From contig CP136066.1 in NCBI GenBank assembly GCA_032622095.1, positions 48,956,911 through 49,020,910 on the forward strand: 64,000 nucleotides of DNA, in the 5' to 3' direction. Under the pieces are notes generated by a model that saw only the letters and a program-made list of their open reading frames with translations, did not search any database and had not been told where the DNA came from. The stretch comes from Siphonodentalium dalli (Eukaryota; Mollusca; Scaphopoda; Gadilida; Siphonodentaliidae). This document shows positions 48,240-60,940 of this stretch, piece by piece. How positions within the stretch are numbered: the first letter of the stretch is position 1; every line of letters starts with the position of its first letter. A program made the position numbers and the translations under genes.

Positions 48240-50765
48240 GTCTATACATAGTTTCGAGTGTGATTATCTTCAGCCAAGAGGGAGAGATCGGTATCTTGCA
48301 CAGTGTAGATGGTAGCACAATATGGTTGAGTAGTGATAGGCATCACAGACATCAGTCGATGCCACAGATGAGGAGAAGTTGTCGAACATCGATGGATCTA
48401 GAATGTACTGTAGCTTGACTTCCGTTGGTTTTGAGAAGAAATCAGTGTCGAATATACATTTGTAGCTTTCGGCTAACTTCGGCATAACACGATCACGAAC
48501 TGGTTGTAGGTATGAACAGGTTAACAGAATATGTTGAATAGATTCTTCACCATCATTACATAGCTGGCACACAGGAGATGAGTTTTGAGTATCGATGTCG
48601 ATTTACTTCCAAAGAATATGTGTTGGTCAGAAGACGAAGCTTCGTGGAAAGTTTAAATATACAGCGATGTTGATCAGGATTTACAGTCAGTATTTTGTTG
48701 ATGACACCAGGTGTGTATGCTCGAGCATTAAGATACTTGAGAGTGCTGTACAGAGAGGCTTCTTCACAAATTCGATTTTTCCAATATGAGAAAGCTGCTT
48801 CTTTGACACAGGTTTTCCATGCAATTTTCGTTTGTGGTGAAGAAAGTTCATTAAAAATACATGGTAGATTATATTTGTGGAAGAGTGACTTTACTACTAC
48901 AAACCAGCTGTGACTGGTTTTGTCCTTCATCAGCAGTTGACGAGATGCGAGCTGTTTTTCAACTGAGGAATCATCTTGGCGACAGACATTGTTGAATAAT
49001 ATAATGATCTTCTTGTCGATTTGTCCTTCAACTGGTAAAAGTCCAGAAAGAATATACACCACTGGATCAGCTGTAGACTGAGATAAAGATAGAACCTGTT
49101 TAATAAACTTCTTCTGGTATAGTTCTAGCTTGAGAACAGCTTTCTGGTCCACACTAATAACTTCACATCCATATGTGAGAACAGGAGCCACATATATCTT
49201 GTATAGATGAATGCAAGTTCGGGGGTCAAGACCGTTGTCACCATGAAGCCCCATAGGCATCAAGCTGTATGCTGTACGTCTCGCTTTCTTTATATTATTA
49301 TCGATTGTTTCAGCAACAGTTCTGTTCGAATTTGTGGAACGAATTATACCAAGATGAGAGGAAGATTGTACATTTGGCATCTGCACTCCATCCATTAGGA
49401 ATTTCATATCACCGGTCAGTCGTTTGCCACACTGAGAAACTTTAATAATCACACTTTTCTGTGGTTGCAGCATATATCGATGTTCACGACTATATTGATG
49501 CGCAATGTTAATGAGAATTTGCAAATCACCTGGATTTGAGCTGACCAATGCAATGTCGTCGGCACATGCAGTGGCACTAGTGGTGATGTTTCCAATCTTA
49601 ACGCCGAGGTCATTGGTGGATAGTCTAAGTAGGAGTTCATTTATATAAAGTTTATACAGATCCGCGCTGAGAATTCCTCCGTCGAACTCCTTGCAGTACT
49701 TCAAAGACTTCAGATTTACATGAGTCCCATTTCACAGTGGATGAGCAGTTAGAATGAAGGTCATCAATCAATTTCCAAAAAATATGGTTGATTGATGTTA
49801 AAAAAGTTTTTCGAAGAAGTATTTCCTTGTTAACAACATCGAAGGCAGATTTAGCGTCCAGGAGACCAATGTACACATCACTTTTCAGATCTTGCTGTTC
49901 TCGGAGAGCTTCCTCAAGCATGAGGGCACTGTTCAGAGGAGAAGCATTGGCAGTGAAGCCGCGTTGAATTGGAGCTTGTTCAGGCAAGGTACATTTTCTG
50001 AATTCTTCACGAATAATTACTTCAATTATTTTCAGCATGACGGGTAAGACAGTTATTCCTCTATAACTAGAAGCATATGCTTTATCACCTTTGTTTTTAT
50101 ATACTGGATTCAGAAGACCGGTTTTAAGTGAAGTTGGAATCTGTCCATCAGATAGAATCACATTGATAATTTGAGTCAGAATTTTAATAAAATTGTCACT
50201 TGAATAAACAAAATGTTCCGCAGAGAGTCCAAATATGTCTTCAGCTTTTCCTTTTTTCAAAGTGGAAATAGCTTTTCTTATTGTACTGCTATCAACTTGG
50301 GTAGAAGGTGTATCCATAGAATTAGCTTTTATGGCAAGATAGTCTATAATAACATCTTGAAAATGTTTAAAGTCATAGGAGTTGTTATCGCTAGGTTGAG
50401 CTAGCTGACTGAAGTGTAGTTTCCATCCATCAATAACATCCTCATTACAGAAAACCTCATCCCCAACATGAAGATCAGTCAAGAAGAAACTTGATCTACT
50501 TCGCTGTCGCTTTATGAGAGAATAGAAAAGATCCTTGTTGTTTTCAACAGCTTGCATGATTGAAACTTTCAGTTCCTGGTTTTGATGATGTACAGCTTTA
50601 CGTACCTCAAGTCGGTATTGTCGACGAGTTTCATTTCTCTGTATACATAGGCTGTCCTCTGGATCAATAGGTTTACCAGCGCGTACCCATTCAGAATGTG
50701 CAGCACGATTAACATTGAGAGCCGTAGAAATGTTACTATTCCAAACACCGACAGTTTTGGTTTGT
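48240..50765 (-). pseudogene. 5'-truncated, frameshifted LINE (non-LTR retrotransposon) RT
   Basis: One reverse transcriptase spread over three frames. From about 50765 an open frame (VGVWNSNISTALNVN ... SLCIQRNETRRQYR) leads into 50557-49652 with YRGITVLPVMLKIIEV, QRGFTANASPLNSALML and motif A LLDAKSAFDVV. A frameshift near 49690 breaks motif B (LQGVR/GGILSADLYKLYINELL). Then 49704-48556 carries motif C ADDIALVSS. A second frameshift near 48565 separates the C-terminal zinc-binding stretch CQLCNDGEESIQHILLTC, which ends at 48270. The endonuclease domain is absent, as expected from 5' truncation. It is inactive. I cannot assign the clade with confidence. Confidence 0.85.
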
Positions 50766-50884
50766 TTTTATTTACTTTTATTGACAATATTATGGCTAAA
50801 AATAACTCTACTCCCAATAATACAGCTTAATCTATTCTCTCTCAGAGCTAACTGATATCACAGGTGTTAACTGCTATGGTTCTA

Positions 50885-51450
50885 TATGATCAGCATAAAA
50901 ATATCGAATCTGTTCAATCCTCAGTTAAAAAGGGCCATAACTCTGGTATAAAAAACAGGATCTAACCCATATTCAAACTTGATCTGTATTTTGAGTTGAG
51001 AAACTCACATACCAAATTTGGTTCCTATCAGATGAAAACTAGTTGATTTATCGAAGCATGCATGAATTCTATATCAAAGGGCCATAACTCGACTAAAAAT
51101 AATCTGATCAAACCCATATTCGAACTCGAACTGTATTTTAGATAGAGAAACTCACATACCAAATTTGGTTCTCATCAGATAATATTTTTTTTTAGTTATC
51201 GTAGCATCCATGAATTCTAAGTCGAAAAAGGGCCATAACTGCGTTAAAAAAAACTCGGATCAAACCCATATTCGAACTCGATCTGTATTTTGGTTTGAGA
51301 AACTCATATACAAAATTTGGTTGTGATCAGTTAGAAAATGTTCGAGTTATCGCCCCATGCGTAAAGTGTCTACGGACAGACAGACGACGGACGGACTAAA
51401 GACGAGTGGTCAATCCGGACGTCGACATTATGTGTACCATACTATGGTAT
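50885..51450. repeat. Three tandem units of about 145 bp
   Basis: Each unit has gggccataactc, atcaaacccatattcgaact, ctgtattttg, gagaaactcacatac, aaatttggtt and catgaattct. It closes with gacagacagacgacggacgg and a tgtaccatactatggtat hairpin. Confidence 0.7.
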
Positions 51451-51469
51451 GGGTACACATAAAAAGGAT

Positions 51470-51692
51470 TAATTTGCTATGAATCGTGCGCAGTTACTAT
51501 GAATCGGGCTGCTGGTTGATATGAATCGGACTGCAGGTTACTATGAATCAGGCAGCTGGTTACTATGAATCAGGATGCTGGTTACTATGAATCGGGCGGC
51601 TGGTTACTATGAATCAGGCTGTAGGTTACTATGAATTGGGCAGCTGTTACTATGAATATGTTACTACTAGTATGAATCGGGCGGCTGGTTTA
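51470..51692 (+). repeat. 22-bp minisatellite
   Basis: About ten imperfect copies of ggttactatgaatcgggcgg followed by ct. It is clean in the middle (51535-51645) and degenerate at both ends. Confidence 0.85.
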
Positions 51693-51977
51693 ATTGGGCG
51701 AGCCCCAGTCTATTTGAAATTGGCCACAACTATCTCAATTTGTGCTTAGTGAATACTCATTGCTATCTGAGCTGTTGTCTGTAATTATTGTGATGATCCG
51801 TCAGTTTATTGGTGCTTACACAATATCTCCTCTTGAATAGACGGACTCCTGGTCCACAATTGCAAAAATCTCAAAACGTAGTATCTGGACCCAGCCCTAT
51901 CTCTCAGTATTAACACTTTTTTTCCTGGTCGGTCCCCAATTTCACTTTTGACTATAACTCACCACTGATAATCTGGG

Positions 51978-52069
51978 TTAACCCTTTCATGTGAGGCTCT
52001 CTAATAAGAGAATGCATTCGCACAGGGTTTTCGCAAAAATTCAGGAAGCTCCAGTCATAGAAGGGTTAA
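51978..52069. mobile_element. piggyBac-like MITE, subfamily C, 92-bp deletion form
   Basis: TTAACCCTTTCATGTGAGGC to gctccagtcatagaaggg-TTAA. Only one half of one internal hairpin remains. Confidence 0.7.
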
Positions 52070-52433
52070 TGAACAGAAAAATATGAGAGAAATGACTTAT
52101 TAAAATTTATTTCTGTACATAAAATTTTACAAGAATATAAATATAAATGGTGAGGGTAGAAATGTACAATGGTTCATGTACAGACTAAATCACCACCCAC
52201 TGGGAGCCCCACAGATGGGAGCAGACACAACTCGAAAGAATGTACTTGTCCTATCAGTGTGGGGCACCATGAGGGTTGAAATGTACAATGACTCATGTAC
52301 ATTCTGTACAATTGTGGTGCCGAGTGATGATAAACATGTGTAAATGATATATAAATTAAAAATTTTAAGGGGCTGGACATTTGAATATCTGAAATTGTTT
52401 TCTTCATCATTGAAAAGCTTATTTAACCATCTT

Positions 52434-52875
52434 CAAGCCTGCAAATAGTGCTTCTGTCATTTGCAGAATGAGGTCCCCAAAGGGAAAATTTAGTGACGCT
52501 ATCCCACACAGCAGGCTAGCATCACCAAATTCACCCTCTGGGGACCTAATTATTCTTAGACCTCATCTTCTAGAAAGTATATAGTCTCAAATTAACATTG
52601 TTTTAGTTACTTTTTCCCTTCTGTTCAGTTTCTATATCCCCCTGATTTGCAGAAGATAAAATGCATAATTGAGGTGACCTATGGGTGAACATCACCAACT
52701 TCAACTGGGGACCTTCAATCTGATCCTAGGTCTCCCAAAGCAGTTGAGGCCTAAGCAGAATGAGGTTCCCAGATGGTGAATTTGATGATGCTAGACCGCC
52801 GTGCGAGATAGCGACACTAAATTCACCCCATGGAGGACATTCTGCAAATGTCAGACACACTATTTCCAAACTTGA
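52434..52875. mobile_element. GCCTGGATATAGTGT-family element, complete
   Basis: It begins caagcctgcaaatagtgctt and ends gacacactatttccaaactt, with both palindromes and the standard spacer. Confidence 0.65.
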
Positions 52876-53878
52876 CCGTCTTTGATCTGAATTATTATTT
52901 TTCATCTTATCCAGTTGAGACATACCATTCAATTTTTGTCCATCATTTTATTAGCCAATCATCCTATTTGATAACTTCCCCAAAAACTACTGAACCAATA
53001 GCGAAAACAATATTTCGAAACGTTCCATATGTAATATGAAAATACTTCAAAAGTAGTTGTTGCTTGTTTTACTTGTATTGTCCGATTGAACGCACCGCTG
53101 AAATTTGTAAATTTTCAACAGAATAAGAAATGTTGAATTCAAGTTCTAGGGATAGAGAGGACTCCTTATTTTTAACGCGAGTCTAATTTTATTCATAAAC
53201 TGAGTAAATTGTCCGTCTCAAAAGGCAACACTCACAATCCACATACGATTAAAAGACAAATAATCAAAATAAACTTTCTAATGGCAATACAGATATTCAA
53301 ACCGAGCATGCCCATATAAACTGATACTGTTGTCTTGATAAGTTCAAACAGGAAAATACCACTTGTTCATTCGGCAAAACGAAAAGAAAACCTTCAATGA
53401 TTCAGTAGCTTGTTTTCAATGTCACAAGGTACCAATCACATTTGTAGCCAGTTATTCAAACTTGTCACATTTTTACAAGCTTTCATTTCCAGATACAATG
53501 AGATTAGCTAATCAAGTTGATAATTTAGAGCAGACCAATTTAACAACAACTGTGGAATAATTCATTGTATAGTTAAAGATGATCTATCTCTATACTGATC
53601 GTACTTCGTAGCCGATACTGGCTGAGATGCAATATTCCTTTATTGAGCATGCTAAAATGATGATCAATAATTACGTTTACGCGTTAATTAATTAATTGAT
53701 AGAAGCTTTTCCTGTATGCTGTGAAAGTGAAATCTGATGAATCCTTGCTTCAATGCTGCTTGTGTTTTCCTGTCTGAAATAATTGTTACAGAAGAATGAC
53801 AGATACTCATACCGTATCTGAATTTGCCCTGTTGCTTATTTTTGCTGTCTTGGAAAAAGAACATACTCTAAAAGAACA
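52876..53878. other. No recognisable feature
   Basis: A plus-strand frame (53363-53560) contains CFQCHKVPITFVASYSNLSH but has no clear splice context or family match. Otherwise AT-rich, unremarkable. Confidence 0.35.
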
Positions 53879-54095
53879 TACAGTAATGCCCTAAATAATC
53901 GACTCCTTAACGATAACAGAATTATGGGTAATGTTTCAGGATTTAGTCGAAAATATGGCTTGTTGCCATTCATCGGAAAGCTCTCAGTGAGAGCTTTCCG
54001 ATGAATGGCAACAAGCCATATTTTCGACTAAATCCTGAAACATTACCCATAATTCTGTTATCGTTAAGGAGTCGATTATTTAGGGCATTACTGTA
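53879..54095. mobile_element. TA-flanked hairpin MITE, copy 8 (perfect arms)
   Basis: TA-CAGTAATGCCCTAAATAATC to attatttagggcattactg-TA. The arms, about 105 bases each, appear perfectly complementary. Three changes private to this copy (aacgataacag, aatgtttcag, gtcgaaaat) are all mirrored in the other arm. Confidence 0.85.
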
Positions 54096-54981
54096 CATAC
54101 TCTAATTCAACCTGACTATTTTATAACATACTGGTATTTTAATATATGCTCAACAATAGATTATTGACGAAAAATGCAGACAAGTTGTAACCATATCCCC
54201 CACTCACTGTGATGATATAGAAATTGATGTGTGACCAGTTCATTTATGACTTTTTTTTACCCGGTCACTCAAGACATAATTTTCAGTATCAATTCAAAAA
54301 CTTTAAGATTTATTAAAACTTTATTTATTATGTATATAGGAGGTACGGCACAGCAGCAATGTTATATATTTTATGCCTCCAAAACATGGCGAGCATTGCT
54401 CTTAGAACATGCTTGGGACTATACAACACAACAGGCGCCTATTATTATTGTTGAGCATATATTATATTAGTCAGGTTTATTTATTATTCCAATTAAATGT
54501 TGACTGCTATGGACTTATGAGATAGTTCTGAATCCAAGCAGCAAAATTAACCGAATGAAAGATTGATATGTTTTACATAATGACGTTCATAGTTTACACC
54601 TTCGAGGATGAGATGCCCACAGAGACTCCATCGACACATGAGACAAGACACTGATATATGACCGACTGTCTGATTAAGTGAAAAGCCAGATAGAAGGAAC
54701 GGCAAGGAATATTTCTTGCAGATCCAGGTGCAAATATGTCTAACACAATCATTGAGTATTTTTTTGTGTTACTGAGAAACTTATTTTGACAAGTATTTCC
54801 ATATGGGGTTCCAACAGGTTATACCTATGAAAATCAAGGCCCTATGAAGACAGTTTTAAAGTATTGCCCCCACTGGGACGCTATTATAAAAATCAAGGCC
54901 ATTTTCAGGTCCCCCCCCCCCCAAAGATCTTCAATTATGCTTTCAGTCAGAATCAAAGCTATTCAAGGTCCCTATAATATT
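54096..54981. other. No recognisable feature
   Basis: AT-rich. A C run lies near 54912-54922 between repeats of aaaatcaaggcc (54830, 54890). No coding or RNA signal is seen. Confidence 0.35.
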
Positions 54982-55244
54982 TTAACCCTTTCATGATGGG
55001 AGCTGCGCTGGTGCAGCATTAAAGATGCTGTGCCAGTGCATTCTCTTGTATAAGAGAGTCTCCCATAGGGATCCTCGCATATATAAGAGTATGCACTGGC
55101 TTAAAAGGTCAAGGTAAATATTGTTAGGCCAATGTATTCTCTTATATATGTGAGGCTCCCTATGGGAGACTTGTATATATAAGTGAATGCATTGGCACAG
55201 GGTTTTCGCAAAATTTCAGGAATTTCTAGTAATGGAGGGGTTAA
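54982..55244. mobile_element. piggyBac-like MITE, subfamily C
   Basis: TTAACCCTTTCATGATGGGAG to tctagtaatggagggg-TTAA, with the gcgctggtgcagcatt block and two inverted tctcttatatat hairpins. Confidence 0.75.
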
Positions 55245-55339
55245 ACAATTTCCATGGCTTGGATGGTCATTGGTTAGAATCAAGACTTTCCGAGGCTTTA
55301 AAGGCTCTTCAGAAACCCTGCCATATATACAGGCTTAGA

Positions 55340-55556
55340 TACAGTAATGCCCTAAGTAATCGACTCCATAACGACAGCAGAATTATGGGTAACTTTTCAG
55401 GATTTAGTTGGAAATATGGCTTTTTGCCATTCATCGGAAAGCCCTCAGCGAGAGCTTTCCGATGAATGGCAAAAAGTCATATTTCCGACTAAATCCTGAA
55501 AAGTTACCCATAATTCTGCTGTGGTTATGGAGTCGATTACTTAGGGCATTACTGTA
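55340..55556. mobile_element. TA-flanked hairpin MITE (mariner-like), copy 9
   Basis: TA-CAGTAATGCCCTAAGTAATC to ttagggcattactg-TA. The private changes ctccataac and ctttttgcc are mirrored in both arms. Confidence 0.8.
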
Positions 55557-55826
55557 TCTCATGTGTAGATTGACCAACGAAGGCAAAGAAATGGAGTGGT
55601 TGAAACAATATGCGATGCAACGATAACAAGTGTAGATAAATTCTATTCAGTCATGAATGAAATAAATGATAGAAGGCATTTGTTGGGTCGGTCGGAGATA
55701 AAAACGGCCCTATATTAGCAATGGACAAAACGAACAACATAAAATGAGATTTGTTTAAAATTCTCCAAAAATCGAGAATGAAAACTTCAGTCTAAAATAC
55801 ATATCAAGTCAACACAACAAAGAAAT

Positions 55827-56265
55827 CAAGCCTGGATATAGTGTGTCTGATATTTGCGGAATGAGGTCCCCAGAGGGTGAATTTAGTTATTCTACCCTGC
55901 ACAGTGGCAAGCATCACTAAATTCACCCTCTGGGGACCTCATTCTGCTTAGGCCTCATCTTCTGGGAAGTATCATAGGTCTCAAATTAACATTGTTTTTA
56001 GTTACTTTTCCCTTTTTGTTGAGTTACTATATCCCCTAATTTTGCAGAAGATAAAATAAATAATCAGGTTGACAAATGGGTGAACATCACCAACTTCAAC
56101 TGGGGAATTTCAATCTGAACCTAGGTCTCCCATAGCAATATAGGCATAAGCAGAATGAAGTTCGCAGGGGGTTAATTTGCCGACGCTAGCCCACGTGCGA
56201 GATAGCGTCACTAAATTCACTCTCTGGGGACCTCATTCTACAAATGTAAGACACTATATCCAGGC
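55827..56265. mobile_element. GCCTGGATATAGTGT-family element, complete
   Basis: Ends aagcctggatatagtgtgtc and gacactatatccaggctt. Two palindromes are separated by the standard spacer with gaagataaaataaataatca. Confidence 0.75.
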
Positions 56266-56661
56266 TTAAATAAATGTAAATGATACAACAGATGATAAAT
56301 GAAGCTTCAAATAGAGATTCCACATAATTGTTTGATACGGATTATCTGTCCTTGCCCCAATATTCTGTTAGTTTGAAGTCAACACAATAATAAAATTGAG
56401 TCGAGAATCCTTAAAACAAGAATTTTAAAGATACATAATCCGATTCGATAGTTCAAGTATCATCAAACAATGGAATTTCACCAAAAGCCAATTGAGTTAT
56501 ATAAATTAGTTTATTGCCAATATTTTTTATAAATACTCACAACAATACCCATCACGATATCATATTTGCTGAAAAAGTCCTATAATAACCTTTTTTATTA
56601 TATGCTTCCCCATTAAATAGTGGGAAATTGCCGTGGCGTAGAGCGTTATATCTATCGCCTG

Positions 56662-56727
56662 GACCGACTCGATGGATAACACTGACCGACTCGATGGATA
56701 ACACTGACCGACTCGATGGATAACACA
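56662..56727 (+). repeat. 22-bp tandem repeat, three copies
   Basis: gaccgactcgatggataaca followed by ct, three times with no differences seen. Confidence 0.85.
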
Positions 56728-56937
56728 ATAGTATTACTTTTTCGGAGATTACTTCCGGTTTATAGCGGCGAATCACATTAAGTTTCAAAGCGTATCAATA
56801 ACAGCCGGACTATTGTTTTAATTATTGATTTTCACGGTTCATAAACTGTTATTTAATTGTTATAATGTTAACTCATTTGTTTTAATATATTCTTATCACT
56901 AAATTATGTATACATTAATTTTCTCGCATCATTTCAG

Positions 56938-57352
56938 AATAAAACAATGGGGACTATTTCTTGTGGCGGCTATGCTCGATATTTGTCATTCGGTGGTGAG
57001 CAAATCAATTGATGGAATGTAAACAAAATGCAAATGTCGCAGCTTTCTAACAATTTGAAGTGAACTGTATGACAAAATTAGCAGTTTTTGTGCGGTTTAT
57101 AGCGCATATAATAAAAAGAAAACCTACGGGTTTTGGTTGAATACCCGGATTATCTCATTCGTGGGTGCAAGGAAGTACAGAATTTCTGTACTTCCTTGCA
57201 CCCACTCATGAGATAATTCGGGTATTCAACCAAAACTCGTAGGTATTCTCTATTTTTTAGCAGTTTGGAGGATGATTGAGTGTGGTTTACAACTCGCATA
57301 TTTGGAACTTCCTTGTTCAAATTGGAAATCCCCAACATGTATTATCACAAAT
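56938..57352 (+). CDS. Candidate 5' exons of an unrecognised gene
   Basis: Two stretches with good borders: 56938-56995 (acceptor catcatttcag, donor gtgagc) containing ATG 56947-56949, and 57261-57352 (acceptor ttctctattttttag, donor gtaaac). Joined, they stay in frame and read MGTISCGGYARYLSFG, then AVWRMIECGLQLAYLELPCS, ending ACA AAT at phase 0. The first 16 residues vaguely recall a short cytoplasmic N terminus of a membrane protein. I do not recognise it and found no further exons to the right. This could be chance. Confidence 0.28.
57122..57244. repeat. 123-bp palindrome between the candidate exons
   Basis: Arms acctacgggttttggttgaa and its near-complement ttcaaccaaaactcgtaggt meet at gtacagaaatttctgtac-like bases near 57183. 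A few mismatches only. Confidence 0.75.
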
Positions 57353-57784
57353 GTAAACACATAGTATTTCCACATGTAACCAGTGTGGTGCCATATAACA
57401 AGTCTATTTGCATGAATAAAACATATTGCCCAATTGTAAATAAGTATATGTATGTATCCGCATGTTAACTATCACAACATACCATATTCTTATCGACTTA
57501 AGTTAATTTGCGATCACCCCTGATCATACAGGGCAGGCCTTTAAATCCATAAAACTATGAGAGAATGAAAACACAGCGTCTATAGAGGGAATCAAGATTT
57601 TTTATGAGAATCAAAATGAGAATCATGATTCTGATTCACATTGGATTTAAAGGCATGCAGGGAGCATGACAACTTGTAACGGCATCCATGCACATGTCTG
57701 TACTATTTCTGGAAGAAGTCAGTGGAATTTTTACCATGCTGCCAAATATTTGAGGTGGTGAAATATAACAGATTTCAATGAGCA

Positions 57785-57905
57785 AAATTTGCTAATTGTG
57801 GGTTCCTTGACTAATTCAAATTTTTTTTACCCCCGAATCCGAAGCAATAATTTTGGGGCGTTCAATCAGATTATGTATCTTAAAGTGCAAGGTCTGTGCT
57901 ATTCT
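57785..57905. repeat. Fragment of the taaaggtactcaacccg family
   Basis: gggttccttgactaattcaa, ttttttacccccgaa and gttcaatcagattatgtatc match the right arm of 26449-26945. Confidence 0.45.
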
Positions 57906-58236
57906 TTACAATTTTCCAAACAAGAAAACTGTCCCCCCCCTTTTTTTGACAATTAGAAAATCTCATTTTCAACGAGTAACAATTGAGTCCTTATCTCAGC
58001 ACAACTTTTAAATAAGTCATTAAATTCGTGGCATCTAACCCATTTTTGATTGCAGTGAAATGATTGACAGATGAGTGTGATTTGATTTTGGAACAAGATG
58101 GTTTTGATCATACATATCAATGAATTCACACGATGAAAAATATGTCACAAGATGATGCAATAAACTACATGTATAACATTCTATTTGAAGTAAACAATAT
58201 AACTTCAAAACTAGGTGCAGAATGTACCGCAGTTTC

Positions 58237-58366
58237 AAGCCTGCAAACAGTGTGTCTGTCATTTGCAGAATGAGGTCCCCAGAGGGTGAATTTAGTGATG
58301 CTATCCCACACGGTGGGCTAGCATCACCAAATTCACCCTCTGGGGACAGACACACTATTTGCAGGC
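58237..58366. mobile_element. GCCTGGATATAGTGT-family, single-palindrome short form
   Basis: caagcctgcaaacagtgtgt to cacactatttgcaggctt with one palindrome only, so the second half and spacer were lost. Confidence 0.65.
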
Positions 58367-59888
58367 TTAATCCAGGAAAATTTCTGAGATTATTAAATGA
58401 GGCCTACAGAGCCAACCAGCGATTGCAAGTATTTTTCTTTTGTGTGTATTAAGCTGAAAATTACCTCAAGATAGTTTGGCTAATTTGGTGTCAAACCAAA
58501 TGATGATAATTCTCCAGCTCTCTGGAAGAGCATGTACCCTGACAACCTTCATATTGACATGTTACTAATTCAATTAAAGAATTTAATACTTCATTCCCTA
58601 CATGAACATATTTCCATAATAAATTATAACCAATTCAATTGAAACAGAAATTACATAAACAACATAAAATTCATTGAGAAAAAAATGTTTTCAACATATC
58701 ACACCAAAATCAAGAATAACACGAAAAGTTGATTTGTCATTGTGTCAACACTTTCTCGTATAAACTGAGAAATTCTTTCAGAGATGTATAAATTGTGCTA
58801 TAATATTAAACTTTGTTTGATTATTAGATGCATAGAATGTGCTGTAAATTAACAGTCTAAGATTTGTCCGTTTATTTCTTTAACCTCTTCACTTTTTAAC
58901 TGTACTGAATACGTAGTTAACATAAGGCCAAAAAAATTGATTCTCGGGCAATTTAAAAAAAAATCAATGAAGGAGAGAGGGTTTTATTTTTATTATGATA
59001 CCTTCCCATGTCTAGTAATAGTCAGAAAATGTAGAGGGAATTTTGTTGTGCATACCTCATTTAGTCTTATAAAAATAACATTCTACAATCAGTATATGAC
59101 ATTGGGATTACCTATGTTCTAATGTCCCTGACTATTCAAAATTGTTGTTGTCAATAAATGGACACCTCTCCATTATAACATGTGATCCTAAATTTCCTCC
59201 AGTACCTTTCAATTGATCTGCAGTTACCATTAGTACACAAGACTATGAGGATCAGCTAATCATTTTCTTCAATATATTCATGTTCTATGTCACTATGTGT
59301 ATACAAGATAGTCACTCTTCACACATTTAATACATAGAGATATGTTAAGAGTTCATGTAATTTTCAATTAATGCTCAATACGTATCAACAGGCTGGTTAA
59401 ACATACCAAAACTATTTTCAATTTTTTTTTCTTACTTTTTTGTCATAATATGAAAAAAAACATTCCAATGTGGGCCTTTTATTTCAATGCGGTGATGCCT
59501 GAGAATCAAGTAACTTTTATGTTTGGCCTAAATGCCAGAATGGCATGTCATGTCCTATATCAGCCTGAACTTAATTATAGAACATTTTACGGATATTAAA
59601 CTGAAGAAATGTTTGTCAATTTACAAACAAAATGTTTTAGATTCTTCAGGCGATGAATCGAAGTTGGTTTGGTGCCTGACAACATAGATTTTAAAAACTT
59701 TTTTTTTGCCTGGGTTTTATTTTATTCTGAAGGGAAAGGTAAAAAATTCTATCAACATTATATTTCAGATCAACCTCATACAATGGAAATTCAAATCGAT
59801 CTGTTGATAACAAAAGGAAAATTATCTACAAATAGAGCTAACAAAGAGAGTAATATCCGGCCAAACATTGGTGAGACTGTAATGATTG
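58367..59888. other. No recognisable feature
   Basis: AT-rich sequence. No element ends, RNA gene motifs or convincing exons are seen on either strand. Confidence 0.35.
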
Positions 59889-60105
59889 TACAGTAATGCC
59901 CTAAGTAATCGAATCTTTAACCACAGCAGAATTATGGGTAACTTTTCAGGATTTAGTCGGAAATATGGCTTGTTGCCATTCATCGGAAAGCTCTCCCCGA
60001 GAGCTTTCCAATGAATGGCAACAAGCCATATTTCCAACTAAATCCTGAAAAGTTACCCATAATTCAGCTGTGGTTAAAGAGTCGATTACTTAGGGCATTA
60101 CTGTA
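59889..60105. mobile_element. TA-flanked hairpin MITE (mariner-like), copy 10
   Basis: TA-CAGTAATGCCCTAAGTAATC to ttacttagggcattactg-TA. Loop ctctccccgagagc. The arms carry a few mismatches. Confidence 0.8.
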
Positions 60106-60729
60106 TGTGGTCATGGGTGGCTGACAGAAAACTAGCTTTAATGTAAAAAAAAAAACATGTTCATTAACAGACCTGCTGTATAATGTCCTTCATTAAAAAC
60201 TGAGACACATGTACTGTGTGTGTGAGTCGTAAGAATGCCCTGCTAGCTATAATCTAGTAGTTATATGCAAGGAGTGTGAAAATTCTTATAGATTTGAGAC
60301 AATTCAAATATAATTCTCTCCCTTAAATAAAGATGTATTCAGGGTTCCAGGCTAATTTGGCCAAAACCTATTTTACGTTTTATATAGATTCCTGTGTATA
60401 AAATGATATGTTTGGAACTCGAATTGCTACATGAAAGACTCTATTCTATTTTATAATGAATACTATTGCTATGCATTTATTTGATACTGCTTCGATGTTT
60501 AGAGGGACGCCAAAAATTATTTTATTTATTTTTCAATAACAAAATGATATTCTTCGAAAATTTATACATGTAGTATAGATCTCATATTTTGTTTTCAACA
60601 TTTTTTCAACACATCAAAGCAGAAAATGATGTTAAATTAGATATTTATGCAGTTTTTTGTAACTGGAGGTCTGGAATCCTGAATATATCTTTAATGATAC
60701 AAATCAAATGAAGCTTCTATCAACGTGAG
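60106..60729. other. No recognisable feature
   Basis: AT-rich, with agatgtattcagggttc at 60332 matching a stretch near 21775, suggesting an old shared repeat. Nothing else is seen. Confidence 0.35.
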
Positions 60730-60940
60730 TTAACCCTTTCAGTGCCAAGTCCGATTTTTGTATCAACCCATATTTCCTTGATCATTTTTCAAATTTATTG
60801 ATTATAATGTGATACATTGATGGAAAGAGCTCTTAGAGCTCTTTACATCAATGTATCACATTATTATAATCAATAAATTTGAAAAATGATCAAGGAAATA
60901 TGGGTCGATACAAAAATCGGACTTGGCACTGAAAGGTTAA
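60730..60940. mobile_element. piggyBac-like MITE, subfamily A (full hairpin form)
   Basis: TTAACCCTTTCAGTGCCAAG to cttggcactgaaagg-TTAA. Both arms of the internal palindrome are present (tgatcatttttcaaatttat and its complement), joined at gagctcttagagctc. The copies at 4315 and 15809 keep only one arm. Confidence 0.8.

Noticed and set aside
55187-55626. Frames encoding [24 protein letters not shown]-type peptides
   Set aside because: The same peptide appears wherever the TA-flanked hairpin occurs (34574, 23702, 59822). It is translated MITE, not a gene family.
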